DNA of 64,000 nucleotides from CAWGXG01 sp963826505. GTDB lineage: Bacteria; Chloroflexota; Anaerolineae; Aggregatilineales; Aggregatilineaceae. Positions 44,990 to 54,327 of the stretch are shown one piece after another. The stretch covers positions 682,001-746,000 of the forward strand of contig CAWGXG010000006.1 in NCBI GenBank assembly GCA_963826505.1, given 5' to 3'. Every line of letters begins with the position of its first letter. Within the stretch, counting starts at the first letter, position 1. The position numbers and the translations under genes are program-made. The notes beneath the pieces are model-generated. The model worked only from the letters and a program-made list of their open reading frames with translations. It searched no databases and was not told the DNA's origin.

Positions 44990-47653
44990 TTACAGATAAC
45001 CGAAGGGTTTGGCTTGTTCACAGAAAGCACTCAAGATTTGCAGAGCCAATTCGGGTTGTTGGTTGTCCCACGCCCAGACCGCCTCGTTCAACAACTGAGG
45101 CAGCGAATCGAGAAGTTGCTGCTGGTTGGGATCTAGCATCAGGCGCGCATGGTTGACGGCTTCCTGGAGCGCGCCAGAGTCAAGTGCCATAGCCAGTAAC
45201 GGGATATGGGCCAGCCACTGAAACGGATAGGGAATAGGCAGCTCCGCCCACTCGGCCAGCGCGCTTTCGCCATGAAGCCCTGCATCTGCAAGCGCGCCGC
45301 GTCGCCGATGTACCCAACTAAGGTGAGCCTGCGCGGCGCCGATATACATCGGCGTTTTTGCATAAAGGCCCGCGTCAAGCCCCTGAAGCGCCCAGCGTTC
45401 GACTTCATCCAACTGCTGTCGGCGGCGATAGATTAACGGAAGATAGGCCAGTGTGGTGGCATACGTTCCCATCGAATCGCCGACTTCACGGACGGTTTTG
45501 AGTGCCTGCAAGAAGTACGGCTCAGCCTCATCAAGCTCGTCTCGCCAGAGATGGGTAAATCCCATGACCAATTGCAGCCAGGCGATTTCGCGCAGGTTTC
45601 CCGCCATCTGGGCGGTTTCGAGCGCTTCGGCTGCATAGTGGAGCGTGTCGTCAGGCAGATCGCGATACATGAAGCGGCGATAATCAACCAACACACGATT
45701 GTGAAGCAGTTTGCTGTGCTGCATTAAGGTGCCGTAGGACTGAACAGCACCTTCGACCTTTTCGACTTGCCGCTTCATAGCCGCAATGTCATTCCCAACA
45801 TAATGCAGCCAGACCATATCGAGTTGAATCTGTATCCATTCCTGCCACCACGGCAGATCATCGTTCGATGGCACGACGCCGAGCGCTGTTTCGGCTCGCC
45901 GATACTCTGCGAGCGCGGTCTCAGATTCGATGCGCTGAGCCGCATAGGCAGCGCCCATTTTGCGATATAACCGGGCCTGTGCGATTGGCTGGTCAGGCGG
46001 CACGTATTGGAGCGCGGATTGGTAACCAACGCGCGCTTCCTCGTAGCGTCGCAGCGAGTGCCAGGAACTCGCCAGACATTCATAGAAGTAAGGTAGCGCT
46101 TCCAGTTCGATCCCGGTTGCGCCCGACCGCATCGCCTGGCTTTGCAGCGCTTCAATGCTCTGCTGATAAAGTGTCAGTATATCCTCTTCGACCCGGTACC
46201 ATCCGGTTGTTTCAAAATGCCGCCACAACCCTCGACCATAGTCGGCGATAGCCTCAACATTCTGCTGCTGGAGAGCATACGCCAACCCTGTCCATGTATT
46301 TTCAGCATTATCCCAAAGTGCTGTTGACTCTATCGGATGGGTTTGCAGCAGCCATCGAGCGAAGAATTGGCTGTGTGAAAGTCGTGTGCTGTTCTCGAGA
46401 TCCGACCTTTCAGCCAGTTGCTCCTCGGCATAATGGCGAACGAGCGGATGCAGATCATAGCGCTGATCCTTCCCCATGGTGATTAGCGATTTGTTGGCCA
46501 ACGACGCTAACGTCCAAAGCGACGCGCCAGCGACCTGCTGGGCAGCTTCTCGCGAGAACGCCCCACGAAATACAGCCGTTCTCATGAAAACATTTTGTTC
46601 TTCCGCGCTCAGCAGTTGCCATGAGTGCATAAAGACGGCGCGCATGCTTTGATGTCGTTCCGGCAGATCACGGCGCGACCCTGCGATGAAATCGCTATTG
46701 TGCTCCAGTTCGTAGGAGATTTGTTGACATGACAAAACACTGAGCCAGGGTGTAAGCAGCTCAATGGCCAGTGGCATGCCGCCCACCATCAGACATATTT
46801 TGATAATCCATTTCTTGTCGTCGGATGCTGAAAAGTCCTTCTGAATGCGCCTGGCGCGGTCAATAAATAAACGGGTTGCGCCAAATGACTCGATATCGTC
46901 AGTGTCTTCCTCCGTGGGTGTCGATAAGCCGCTAACCGGATACACCCATTCTTCTATCAGATTGAGCACTTCTCGTGAAGTCACCAGAAGCTTGATCCCT
47001 GGCGCAGCGGCGAGGATTTGCGCGACAAAAGCAGCTTTACGCACCAGGTGCTCGAAGCTGTCGAAGATCAAGAGTTGCTGCCTGTGTCGCAATAGACTCA
47101 GAAGCTGGGTACGCGGATCATCCTGCCCGAAGAGGTGCAGTTGCAGCGCATCAGCAATTGCCGATGGAAGAAAACTTGCGGATACCGCGTCGAGGCTGAC
47201 GAAGCACACGCCATCGGGAAATGCATCAACCAGTTGCCCAGCGCATTGAACGGCCAGTCGTGTTTTGCCAACGCCACCGATCCCAACCAGCGTCACCAAC
47301 CGGCAGTGTGGATCCGCCAGCAAGGCAAGGACATTGGCAGTATCCGGCTCCCGCCCAATGAAGGCTGTAGTCTGATAAGGCAGATTGTGTTTGCGAATGG
47401 TTGGATGAGGCGTCTGCGACTTAATTGCTGCGTCCAACAGGCCGAATGCGCGGGCGCGGGCGAGGGCTGCGGTACGCTTGTGAACACCGAATTTGCTGTA
47501 GATATTCTTGAGATGCCACTTGATTGTTCCTGTGGAGAGGAACAGGCGCTCTCCAACCTCCTGATCTGACAATCCTTCCGCCAGGAGTTGGAGGATCTCG
47601 TATTCGCGTCCAGTTAGGGGATCTAGCGGACTATCTGGCGTGTCATCGTTCAT
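44990..47653 (-). CDS. LuxR-HTH / NB-ARC ATPase / TPR regulator
   Basis: An 887-residue STAND regulator with an N-terminal, not C-terminal, LuxR HTH (LTGREYEILQLLAEGLSDQE, LSTGTIKWHLKNIYSKFGVH; counted from ATG 47653, about 13-70). An NB-ARC ATPase follows: P-loop GIGGVGKTRLA (about 124-134), Walker B-like LLIFDSFEHL, GGMPLAIELL. A long TPR-like helical C-terminus would sense a ligand or protein. MalT-type relatives bind DNA when ATP-bound and ligand-activated. ATG 47653 follows GGGGG by five bases. The identical 19-bp dyads on both flanks, each facing the adjacent gene, are probable binding sites. Confidence 0.88.
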   Translation of the reverse strand: MNDDTPDSPLDPLTGREYEILQLLAEGLSDQEVGERLFLSTGTIKWHLKNIYSKFGVHKRTAALARARAFGLLDAAIKSQTPHPTIRKHNLPYQTTAFIGREPDTANVLALLADPHCRLVTLVGIGGVGKTRLAVQCAGQLVDAFPDGVCFVSLDAVSASFLPSAIADALQLHLFGQDDPRTQLLSLLRHRQQLLIFDSFEHLVRKAAFVAQILAAAPGIKLLVTSREVLNLIEEWVYPVSGLSTPTEEDTDDIESFGATRLFIDRARRIQKDFSASDDKKWIIKICLMVGGMPLAIELLTPWLSVLSCQQISYELEHNSDFIAGSRRDLPERHQSMRAVFMHSWQLLSAEEQNVFMRTAVFRGAFSREAAQQVAGASLWTLASLANKSLITMGKDQRYDLHPLVRHYAEEQLAERSDLENSTRLSHSQFFARWLLQTHPIESTALWDNAENTWTGLAYALQQQNVEAIADYGRGLWRHFETTGWYRVEEDILTLYQQSIEALQSQAMRSGATGIELEALPYFYECLASSWHSLRRYEEARVGYQSALQYVPPDQPIAQARLYRKMGAAYAAQRIESETALAEYRRAETALGVVPSNDDLPWWQEWIQIQLDMVWLHYVGNDIAAMKRQVEKVEGAVQSYGTLMQHSKLLHNRVLVDYRRFMYRDLPDDTLHYAAEALETAQMAGNLREIAWLQLVMGFTHLWRDELDEAEPYFLQALKTVREVGDSMGTYATTLAYLPLIYRRRQQLDEVERWALQGLDAGLYAKTPMYIGAAQAHLSWVHRRRGALADAGLHGESALAEWAELPIPYPFQWLAHIPLLAMALDSGALQEAVNHARLMLDPNQQQLLDSLPQLLNEAVWAWDNQQPELALQILSAFCEQAKPFGYL

Positions 47654-47707
47654 GTTAGCCCCCAAAACGCCCTTGTATGAGGATTATAGCTTGATCCACC
47701 ACTTAAC

Positions 47708-47726
47708 CCCCTTCTTTCGAGAGGGG
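47708..47726 (+). promoter_or_regulatory. 19-bp dyad element upstream of the SnoaL-like gene
   Basis: CCCCTTCTTTCGAGAGGGG, an exact copy of the element at 44969-44987 in the same orientation relative to its downstream gene. It lies 55 bases from the divergent regulator start and 63 bases from ATG 47790. GTAGACA follows about 25 bases later, echoing GTAGACT at the other site. Confidence 0.75.
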
Positions 47727-47789
47727 ACATTAAGTACCTGGTCCCATATAGTAGACACATCGATCACGGACAAACAAGGAGAAGTCAAC

Positions 47790-48638
47790 ATGTTACGTCG
47801 CAGCCGCAGTCACATCCGTCAAGCTTCACGCTATGCCGTCATCGGAATCCTGTTTGTGTTGCTCATTCTCCCATTGAGCCCGGCGTTCGCTCAACAGTCT
47901 AGCCAGCAACAAAATCGCGAGGCCTTCTTACGTATTGTGAATGAGGCCTTCAATGCGGGGAATGTCGACGTTCTGAGTGAGATCCTTGCGCCTGAATTCG
48001 TCAGCCATTCCCCGAATGGAGACAACAATCGAGACACCTCAATGGCAATCATCGCGGCCTACCGCGCCGCAATGCCCGATTTGGTGCTGACACCGCAAGT
48101 TGTGATCGCAGATGGGGACTTTGTAGCGGGCATTATGCAGTTCGAGGGCACGTTCACAGACCCGCTTTCGATGCCGAACGGCACGCTCCCCCCTTCACAA
48201 CAACCGGTCAGTTTCGTGATGCAAAGCATTCACCGTTTCAACCAAAATGGTCAGTCCGTCGAGGAATGGCTGTCCTGGGATAATCTGGCTGTGCTGACAC
48301 AACTTGGCGTATTGCAATCTGGGGATGCGCAGTCTTCTGCCCAATACGCTGCCCCTGAGTTAGTCATCCGGCAGTTTTATGACTACTTCAGTGCGGGAGA
48401 CCAAGATGCTCAGGATGCATTGTGGGCCGATGATGCCACCCTGACCCTGCCCAATGGTACACTGCTGGAAGGTCGTGAGCAGGTCATCTCATTCAGACCC
48501 GATCACCAACAGATCGTGATTAGCAATCTAGAGGTCGATGGGAATACTGTGCGCTGGACATCAAATGCGGATGGAGACATATTCCTGTTGGAAGCGGTGG
48601 TAGAAAATGGCAAAATCAGCTCCATGCGCTTCCGATAG
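47790..48638 (+). CDS. Secreted protein with two SnoaL/NTF2-like domains
   Basis: A 282-residue exported protein. The signal peptide ends at SPAFAQQ. Domain 1 (about 35-160) has NREAFLRIVNEAFNAGNVDV and a full SnoaL-like core (EFVSHSPNGD, AAMPDLVLTPQ, GIMQFEGTFTDP). Domain 2 (about 185-282) has VIRQFYDYFSAGDQDA and TLTLPNGTLLEGREQV. Such cone-shaped domains bind or isomerise small hydrophobic molecules. ATG 47790 follows AAGGAGAA. It is followed by a strong terminator and preceded by the 19-bp dyad, so it is probably a single-gene unit activated by the neighbouring regulator. Confidence 0.85.
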   Translation: MLRRSRSHIRQASRYAVIGILFVLLILPLSPAFAQQSSQQQNREAFLRIVNEAFNAGNVDVLSEILAPEFVSHSPNGDNNRDTSMAIIAAYRAAMPDLVLTPQVVIADGDFVAGIMQFEGTFTDPLSMPNGTLPPSQQPVSFVMQSIHRFNQNGQSVEEWLSWDNLAVLTQLGVLQSGDAQSSAQYAAPELVIRQFYDYFSAGDQDAQDALWADDATLTLPNGTLLEGREQVISFRPDHQQIVISNLEVDGNTVRWTSNADGDIFLLEAVVENGKISSMRFR

Positions 48639-48719
48639 AACTTTAGCGAGAGCGGCCCTTCATGCCATGGTACCGCCCATAGTCCTCAGAAATTGACAAT
48701 TGATCGGTGGGAGTAATCG

Positions 48720-48750
48720 CCCCGCAAGTGCATATGCTTGCGGGGTTTTT
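48720..48750 (+). terminator. Rho-independent terminator
   Basis: CCCCGCAAG (48720-48728) and CTTGCGGGG (48737-48745) form a nine-base stem with an eight-base loop, followed by TTTTT. It terminates the SnoaL-like gene 82 bases after its stop. Confidence 0.9.
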
Positions 48751-48996
48751 GGTGTAGAAGCCGGTTGCAGGCGTGCGTAATGTTTTTGGACAGACTACCA
48801 AGCGCGCGGATCGGCGATGGGGTACCCAAGGGAGGCCTCAAGTACTCATTGAGCGCACGCGGATCGTGAGCAAGAGGAACCGGACAGAGGGCGCTCCCTA
48901 GCCATTCCTTATCATACACCAGACGGTCCAACAGACTAATCGCGTGAGACCGTTTGAAAGTGGTGAATGGTGAATTAAACCGGAGGCAAGAACCGA

Positions 48997-49170
48997 AAAT
49001 TATATCCCAACGACCTCACCGATCACGAGTGGGCGATCCTGGAATCACTCATTCCGCCCACGGAGCGGGGCGGCAGATTTCGCACGGCCAACATGCGCAA
49101 GGTGTTGAACGCGATCATCTACGTGCTGAGGACGGGCTGCCAATGGGGCCATCTGCCGCTCAGGTCTTGA
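48997..49170 (+). pseudogene. IS5-family transposase N-terminal fragment
   Basis: The frame reads KLYPNDLTDHEWAILESLIP then PTERGGRFRTANMRKVLNAI and YVLRTGCQWGHLP before a stop. This is the canonical start of IS5-group transposases (YPSDLTDAQW..L.PLIPP..GGRPR...R.VLNAI.YVLRTGCQW). Only about 57 residues remain. Confidence 0.8.
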
Positions 49171-49254
49171 CGCGTACCGTGATACAAGGTCGACATCGGC
49201 CATCAGCATGCAGGGGCCGACCGCTATTCTTTGGCCCCTGGTGAATTTCCATCG

Positions 49255-50343
49255 TCACTGTATGGTCTGTACAATCGGCGTATACATCAGAGTGCTGTAG
49301 GCCATGTAGCGAGAGTCCAGCGTCACCGCTACCAGATAAAGGTTGTTTATGGTGATGGGCGTGTTATCCTGCCAGTGATCGGGAAGAGCAAACTGAACCG
49401 ATGCCCCCCCAGTCGAATCCGTTTTGATCGTTATGACCGCAGCAGCGTCATAATCCTGTTCAGATCGGCCCAAATGGATTCCGATCTCCTGATTGGCCGG
49501 GAAGCCAGACAGGGCGACTGTAACCGCTGTCCCCGCAGTCACGTCTAGCGGATTGATGTACATCAACTGGCGGGCCATACTCCATGTGAAAGTGGCATAT
49601 GTCCTAATCGTAGGCGTATCATGCGCCACGGCGGCGACATAGACATCACTTATGATCGGTATCCCTTGTGTCCATTGTTCTGGCATAACAAATGACATGC
49701 TGGCTGCACCGCTGCCGTTTGTCCAGGCGGAAGCATAGACCTCGGATGAAAGCTGATCGGGTCTCATCGCCAGATGAATCTCCACGAGGGCATAAGCAGG
49801 GAAACCCGACACGGTTACGGCGACCGGCGTGTTCACCCCGCCAAAGCTTGGATTAATCATCATCTGCGGATTAGCAGCGATGATGGTCGGCGGCACAGTA
49901 GGAGGGATCGGAATAACAGGAACACGAAGCTGCTGCCCCACCTGAATGTTGTTGGGATTGCTGAGGCAATTCGCGGTCGCCAGGGCATTGGCGGTAGTGC
50001 CGCTGCGCAGAGCGATGGAGCCTAAGGTGTCACCAGCGACGACGACATACAGCGGCCAATCCGTGCGGACAGTGCAAGTCGATACAACGGTACTGATTGG
50101 GGTGCTCGTGGACACTGGCGCTGTTGTCGTGGTTGGCTGTTGGGTAGCCGTAATCACGGGAACGAAGGGCGTCTCAATTACATAGGCCGTCGGCGACTGC
50201 TGTCTTGCTGCGACCTGTTTCTGACCGTTGCCGTCCATTATCAAGACCAGGGCGAGCAAGGAGATACATGAGCAGATAATGACAACGGTAGCTAGACCAC
50301 CGCCGATTAGAAGCAGGTTACGGTTACTTCGAAGGGATCGCAT
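49255..50343 (-). CDS. Membrane-anchored LysM-domain protein
   Basis: A 362-residue protein. An N-terminal membrane anchor (about 14-35) leads to a Thr/Pro-rich linker, then a single LysM (YVVVAGDTLGSIALRSGTTA to VGQQLRVPV, about 100-145). Two related beta-sandwich domains follow, with PVAVTVSGFPAYALVEIHL and AVTVALSGFPANQEIGIHLG as their matching strands. LysM binds peptidoglycan or chitin; the repeats are Ig-like. ATG 50343 (GAGAA upstream) is preferred to the earlier TTG at 50367. No catalytic domain is visible, so a wall-binding or adhesive role is likely. Confidence 0.85.
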   Translation of the reverse strand: MRSLRSNRNLLLIGGGLATVVIICSCISLLALVLIMDGNGQKQVAARQQSPTAYVIETPFVPVITATQQPTTTTAPVSTSTPISTVVSTCTVRTDWPLYVVVAGDTLGSIALRSGTTANALATANCLSNPNNIQVGQQLRVPVIPIPPTVPPTIIAANPQMMINPSFGGVNTPVAVTVSGFPAYALVEIHLAMRPDQLSSEVYASAWTNGSGAASMSFVMPEQWTQGIPIISDVYVAAVAHDTPTIRTYATFTWSMARQLMYINPLDVTAGTAVTVALSGFPANQEIGIHLGRSEQDYDAAAVITIKTDSTGGASVQFALPDHWQDNTPITINNLYLVAVTLDSRYMAYSTLMYTPIVQTIQ

Positions 50344-50542
50344 TGGGTTCTCAATCTTTCTCGTCAATGGCGTTCACAGTGGGGGGATGCTGTTGAGATG
50401 CCAGAGTACGCCCCCCACAAAGGATATTTGCAGCTTGTTCTCGCCGCTGGTAGATCGGTCAACCGTTGGCTGACCTCCTTGTGCCTTACCAGTCCCCTCC
50501 TGCTCCCAAGAGAATCCACAGTGATTACAAATTGACGCGAGC

Positions 50543-51415
50543 TCAGGAGATAACCTCGCTGGTAGATAGTTGCGCGTCTGGGCGCGGTAGTTTCCTCAAC
50601 CAGGGCAAAAGAACACTGGCATACTCGGCTGGCGCTTCCAGCGGGAGCCAATGGCTGTATTGCTCAAAATGATGGACTTCTGCACCGCGAAAACGATCTG
50701 CATAAGCGCGATCGATAAATGGGTCTTGATCGCCCCAAAGCACGATGGCAGGTTTGAGGTCGAGCAATTCAAGCAGCTTGTCTTCCCATCCAACGAAATC
50801 CGTCGAGGAGCGCGACCTGTACATGCGAAGAATGGTTTTTCGAACTGAAGGTGAACCGAAGCCTACATCGTACGAGCTTTCGATGTAGCTATCGGGCATA
50901 TGTGGGGATACCTTTTTGAGGGTATTGCGGAGCAATGACCTGGTTGTCGTGGCTAACAGCAATTCTCCCAGGAGCGGTATGCGGTATAGCCTGGCGAAGA
51001 AATGCCACTGGTAGTCGCTGAAGAAATTCGTGTTGGAAATGGCGATCCCGCGTACCAGGTCAGGGTATTTCACCATGAATGCCAGGCCGTAATGCCCGCC
51101 AAAGTCAGTTGTTGCCAGCGTGACGGGTTCGTTAATTCCCAGCTCCATGACCACACTGCGAATGAAATCAGCCATGTTGTCCAGCGTCAGCTCGAAGTCC
51201 CCAGGCAGTGTGGACTCTCCGAATCCCGGCAAGTCCAGTGCAATGCAGCGCACCTGATCCGTCAAATGAGTGATAACCGGCAGCCACATTTCGTGCGTAT
51301 CCGGAGATCCGTGCAAGAACAGCACCGGATGACCTTGACCGCTTTCAAGAGCGACGATAGTGGCCCCCTGAATCACAAATCTGTGGTTTTCCTGTTGCGT
51401 CCCCATTGGTTTCAT
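50543..51415 (-). CDS. Alpha/beta hydrolase with Asp nucleophile (haloalkane dehalogenase / epoxide hydrolase-like)
   Basis: A 290-residue hydrolase: oxyanion-region HGSPDTHEMW, DLPGFGEST, nucleophile elbow TTDFGGHYG with Asp in place of Ser, acid region GDQDPFID and catalytic His in YSHWLPLEAP. An Asp nucleophile is typical of haloalkane dehalogenases and epoxide hydrolases (HGSPD fits both). The substrate is not determinable. GAGG lies five bases before ATG 51415. It ends about 175 bases from the LysM gene start. Confidence 0.85.
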   Translation of the reverse strand: MKPMGTQQENHRFVIQGATIVALESGQGHPVLFLHGSPDTHEMWLPVITHLTDQVRCIALDLPGFGESTLPGDFELTLDNMADFIRSVVMELGINEPVTLATTDFGGHYGLAFMVKYPDLVRGIAISNTNFFSDYQWHFFARLYRIPLLGELLLATTTRSLLRNTLKKVSPHMPDSYIESSYDVGFGSPSVRKTILRMYRSRSSTDFVGWEDKLLELLDLKPAIVLWGDQDPFIDRAYADRFRGAEVHHFEQYSHWLPLEAPAEYASVLLPWLRKLPRPDAQLSTSEVIS

Positions 51416-51475
51416 TCCTTCCTCTTTCATGTGTAGCTAGACGAATCATCGCCTGAGTTCTGCAATGGCGTTTGG

Positions 51476-51580
51476 TTAACGCTGTGCCTCTGCCAGGCTG
51501 TTTCCCAGTTCAATGACTTTCTCGTGGCGGAACTCGTCCCAATTGTGAGGGTCAAGTGTGTGTTCTTCTTGTCTGGTCAT
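51476..51580 (-). CDS. Very short open frame with a PLP-decarboxylase-like N-terminus
   Basis: ATG 51580 with AGGGAACGG upstream gives 34 residues (TLDPHNWDEFRHEKVIELGN, then SLAEAQR, stop). LDPxxWDxFR resembles the opening of group II PLP-dependent decarboxylases, but there is no continuation in another frame that I can find. It could be a remnant or a chance frame. Confidence 0.3.
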   Translation of the reverse strand: MTRQEEHTLDPHNWDEFRHEKVIELGNSLAEAQR

Positions 51581-51728
51581 AATCCGTTCCCTAGCATAGC
51601 TTCTTGATATTCCGTACATGGAGAACTGCCAGAAGAACATACCCCATATACCCTTGGATAGAGGAGCGTCCTGCAGCGGGCTGTTCTAGCTTCATCTCGC
51701 ATCTTGAAATTATTCCAAATGTCTTCGT

Positions 51729-52589
51729 TCATATGTCTGACCCGGTCTGGACGCTAAACTCATCAACGAGATCCGAATTATCAGGCAGACCTTCAAACAA
51801 ATCGGTCTCCACATTCCGCCCTCCGTTGACAAGGCTAAAGGCACGATAGAAAGTCTGGGATCCCCAAAGCTGTTCGTGAAATTCACCAGGCTGTTGCTCC
51901 AGGAATCGAAAGTTAGGGAGCTGGCTTTGATGGCAGGATACCGCTTGCCATGCTGTTTTCCAGTGCATTCGGGCATCAATACGGGCCGTAATGGCCCATG
52001 GTTCCCACCCGTGTACCCGTCGAAGGACACCATCAACCTGCATGACCAATTCCCCAAAAGCCGCTTGGTACGTGTCCAACTGCTTTTGAGAAAGGGCTAT
52101 ATAGTAGAGTTTGGATACACAATAGGGCTTCGCATTGGTTGTACCCCTGAAACAACGATCGCGAGCATGGAGAATGGCGGCCATAGTCAGTTGTGAAATT
52201 GCGATGTGGTCCGGGTGTCCATAAATCCCATTAGGATCAAAGGTCACAATCACCTGGGGGCGTATGCGTCGAATAGAGGCCGCGAGGCGTATCTGAACCT
52301 CGGTTGGGTTGGCTTCATCGAGTTTGCCATCGCTATAGTTGAGCAACTCTACATGACGAATTCCCAACGCTTTGGCAGCAGCTCGCAGTTCTGCTTCACG
52401 CTGCTGGCCAAACTGCTCCGGCCCGGGATAGTCAGCCATGTTCCAGGGCCAGCCGTTTTCCCCGCGAGTGGCTGTGACGAGATGTATATCCACCCCTTTG
52501 GCGGCATATTTCGCCAATGTGCCCCCTATCGCTAATGACTCATCGTCTGGGTGGGCCAGGATACACATCAATTTCAACTTTTCGGCCAT
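51729..52589 (-). CDS. PIG-L / LmbE family N-acetylglucosaminyl deacetylase-like protein
   Basis: A 286-residue enzyme with the zinc signature AHPDDESL near the N-terminus, TATRGENGW, and the third ligand in NGIYGHPDHIAIS. Family members deacetylate GlcNAc conjugates (mycothiol or bacillithiol precursors, GlcNAc-PI) or other N-acyl sugars. ATG 52589 follows AAGGGC by six bases; a start eight codons earlier lacks a site. Between a BBE oxidase and an alpha/beta hydrolase on the same strand; no thiol-synthesis partner genes are visible. Confidence 0.9.
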   Translation of the reverse strand: MAEKLKLMCILAHPDDESLAIGGTLAKYAAKGVDIHLVTATRGENGWPWNMADYPGPEQFGQQREAELRAAAKALGIRHVELLNYSDGKLDEANPTEVQIRLAASIRRIRPQVIVTFDPNGIYGHPDHIAISQLTMAAILHARDRCFRGTTNAKPYCVSKLYYIALSQKQLDTYQAAFGELVMQVDGVLRRVHGWEPWAITARIDARMHWKTAWQAVSCHQSQLPNFRFLEQQPGEFHEQLWGSQTFYRAFSLVNGGRNVETDLFEGLPDNSDLVDEFSVQTGSDI

Positions 52590-52716
52590 GTCTATGCCCT
52601 TGTTTACGTTCAACTATCGGAAGCGAGAGGCCCTGGTTTTGAGAGAGCCTCTCACAAGCCCATTGACTTACAGTTTGCACTCGATATGAGTTTTGGGGTT
52701 ATGGCTGACTCAGCGC

Positions 52717-54138
52717 TCAACTTCCGTTTGTGCGGCTGCTCCATCCACTCGGTCTGATGTTCTGATTCATATGGAACAGGTTGTCTGGATCAACCTTGGT
52801 TTTGACGTCGACCAGGCGTTTGTAATTATCCCGATAGGCAGCTTGCACACGCTCCTGCCCTTCATCCATCATCATATTGACATATCCGCCGCCGGCTGAG
52901 TACGGGCGTAGCGCCTCGGAATAGGACTTCGCCCATGAGATAATTCTCTCATTATTGGCGGGATCAGGATCGACACCCACGATCACCATCCCCCAATTAG
53001 CGTCCCTATAGCTGAAGGCCGTGTCGTTTTGACCTACACCATGGGGTTTGCCACTAATTGGATACAGATGCATGGTCGAATGCATCGTTGGAAGCTGTGA
53101 TCCGAATTTGACATGCTCCGCGATAGCTTCCTCACTTATTTCTTTCACCCAGTCGGCCCGCCAGTACCACTGCAGCCCTGGCGGATAAATCGGATCGAAC
53201 ATGCCTTGCAGCGCAGGATATGGAATTGGCCCAACGAAATCCAACGCAGGGGGTCCGAAACGTCTCATCGGGGCGAAGGCTTCTTCAGCTTTATCCAGCG
53301 GCCCCGTGTAGCACCAGACGATACCGCACATTTTCTTTGAGTGAAGGTGTTCCGGGAAGGGTGCTCCCGGCGGAACAGTCAGAAAAGCAAACCAACCGTT
53401 CATCTCTTCCGGTGCAGTCACGATATAGTCGCGATAAAACCGCAAGACGTCGGCTGCCTGTTCGATAGGCCATAGCATTGGCCCACCATAAACCGTGCTG
53501 ATCGGATGCAGTCGGAATAGAAACGACGTAACGACTCCAAAGTTGCCACCGCCACCGCGCACCGCCCAGAACAGGTCCTGATTTTCATTGGCACTGGCGG
53601 TCACAAATCGCCCGTCGGCCAGCACCATATCTACCCCAAGCAGATTGTCAATGGTAAGACCATGAGTGCGGGCCAGATGGCCCAGCCCACCGCCCAGTGT
53701 AAGCCCACCGACGCCCGTTGTGGAGATGATTCCACTAGGCGTTGCCAGGCCGAAAGCGTGCGTCGCATGATCTACCTCGCCCCAGGTACAGCCACCCTCG
53801 ACGCGAACCGTTTTGGCCGATGGATCGACACGGATACCTTTCATGAGCGAGAGGTCAAGCACCAATCCATTGTCAACTAGACTTAACCCTGGCCCACTGT
53901 GACCACCGCCGCGTACCGCGAGCGTAAGCTGGTTGTCACGAGCAAAATTGACGCTTTGAATCACATCCGACACATCGGCGCATCGGGCGATCAGCGCAGG
54001 GTAGCGATCGATCATTGCATTGTGGATGCGACGCGCTTTCTCGTAGCCACTGTTGCCCGGACGGATCAGTTCGCCACGAAAACCCGAAGCAAACTCCCGA
54101 ACCTTTGCTTCATCGACTTCATTTATTACAATCTCCAT
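52717..54138 (-). CDS. FAD-linked oxidase with berberine-bridge (BBE) domain
   Basis: A 473-residue flavoprotein. The PCMH/VAO FAD-binding domain carries AVRGGGHSGPGLS (His for 8-alpha FAD linkage), GGCTWGEVD and TTGVGGLTLGGGLGHLAR. The cysteine of bi-covalent BBE enzymes is Ile here (PSGIISTTG), so single covalent attachment is expected. The C-terminal BBE motif is GGYVNMMMDEGQERVQAAYR then NYKRLVDVKTKVDPDNLFHM. It oxidises a sugar or alcohol and reduces O2 or another acceptor. No signal peptide. ATG follows GGGAGCGGG. Confidence 0.9.
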   Translation of the reverse strand: MEIVINEVDEAKVREFASGFRGELIRPGNSGYEKARRIHNAMIDRYPALIARCADVSDVIQSVNFARDNQLTLAVRGGGHSGPGLSLVDNGLVLDLSLMKGIRVDPSAKTVRVEGGCTWGEVDHATHAFGLATPSGIISTTGVGGLTLGGGLGHLARTHGLTIDNLLGVDMVLADGRFVTASANENQDLFWAVRGGGGNFGVVTSFLFRLHPISTVYGGPMLWPIEQAADVLRFYRDYIVTAPEEMNGWFAFLTVPPGAPFPEHLHSKKMCGIVWCYTGPLDKAEEAFAPMRRFGPPALDFVGPIPYPALQGMFDPIYPPGLQWYWRADWVKEISEEAIAEHVKFGSQLPTMHSTMHLYPISGKPHGVGQNDTAFSYRDANWGMVIVGVDPDPANNERIISWAKSYSEALRPYSAGGGYVNMMMDEGQERVQAAYRDNYKRLVDVKTKVDPDNLFHMNQNIRPSGWSSRTNGS

Positions 54139-54268
54139 TTTCCCGCTCCCTTGTCTAAGACGATGCTCCTACAATATGGCAAAAACCACTGCAGGTCATC
54201 GCGGAAAACACTGACTTTTTTGCGAAGCACCACGTAGTTTTTCCGAACTGTCTGTGTTCGGTACTGAG

Positions 54269-54300
54269 AAAAAAGAGCCTGCATGGGTTTATGCAGGCTC
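54269..54300 (-). terminator. Rho-independent terminator of the LuxR-AAA gene
   Basis: On the minus strand, GAGCCTGCAT pairs exactly with ATGCAGGCTC across a six-base loop and is followed by six U. It lies 28 bases beyond the gene's stop codon. Confidence 0.9.
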
Positions 54301-54327
54301 TTCGCACGACCAACTTCCTGATGCAGT

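Noticed and set aside
53800..53850. Bi-covalent FAD attachment in the BBE-type oxidase via GGCTWGEVD
   Set aside because: The Cys in this motif is not at the position of the second FAD-linking Cys. That site (PSGIISTTG) holds Ile, so only His linkage is expected.
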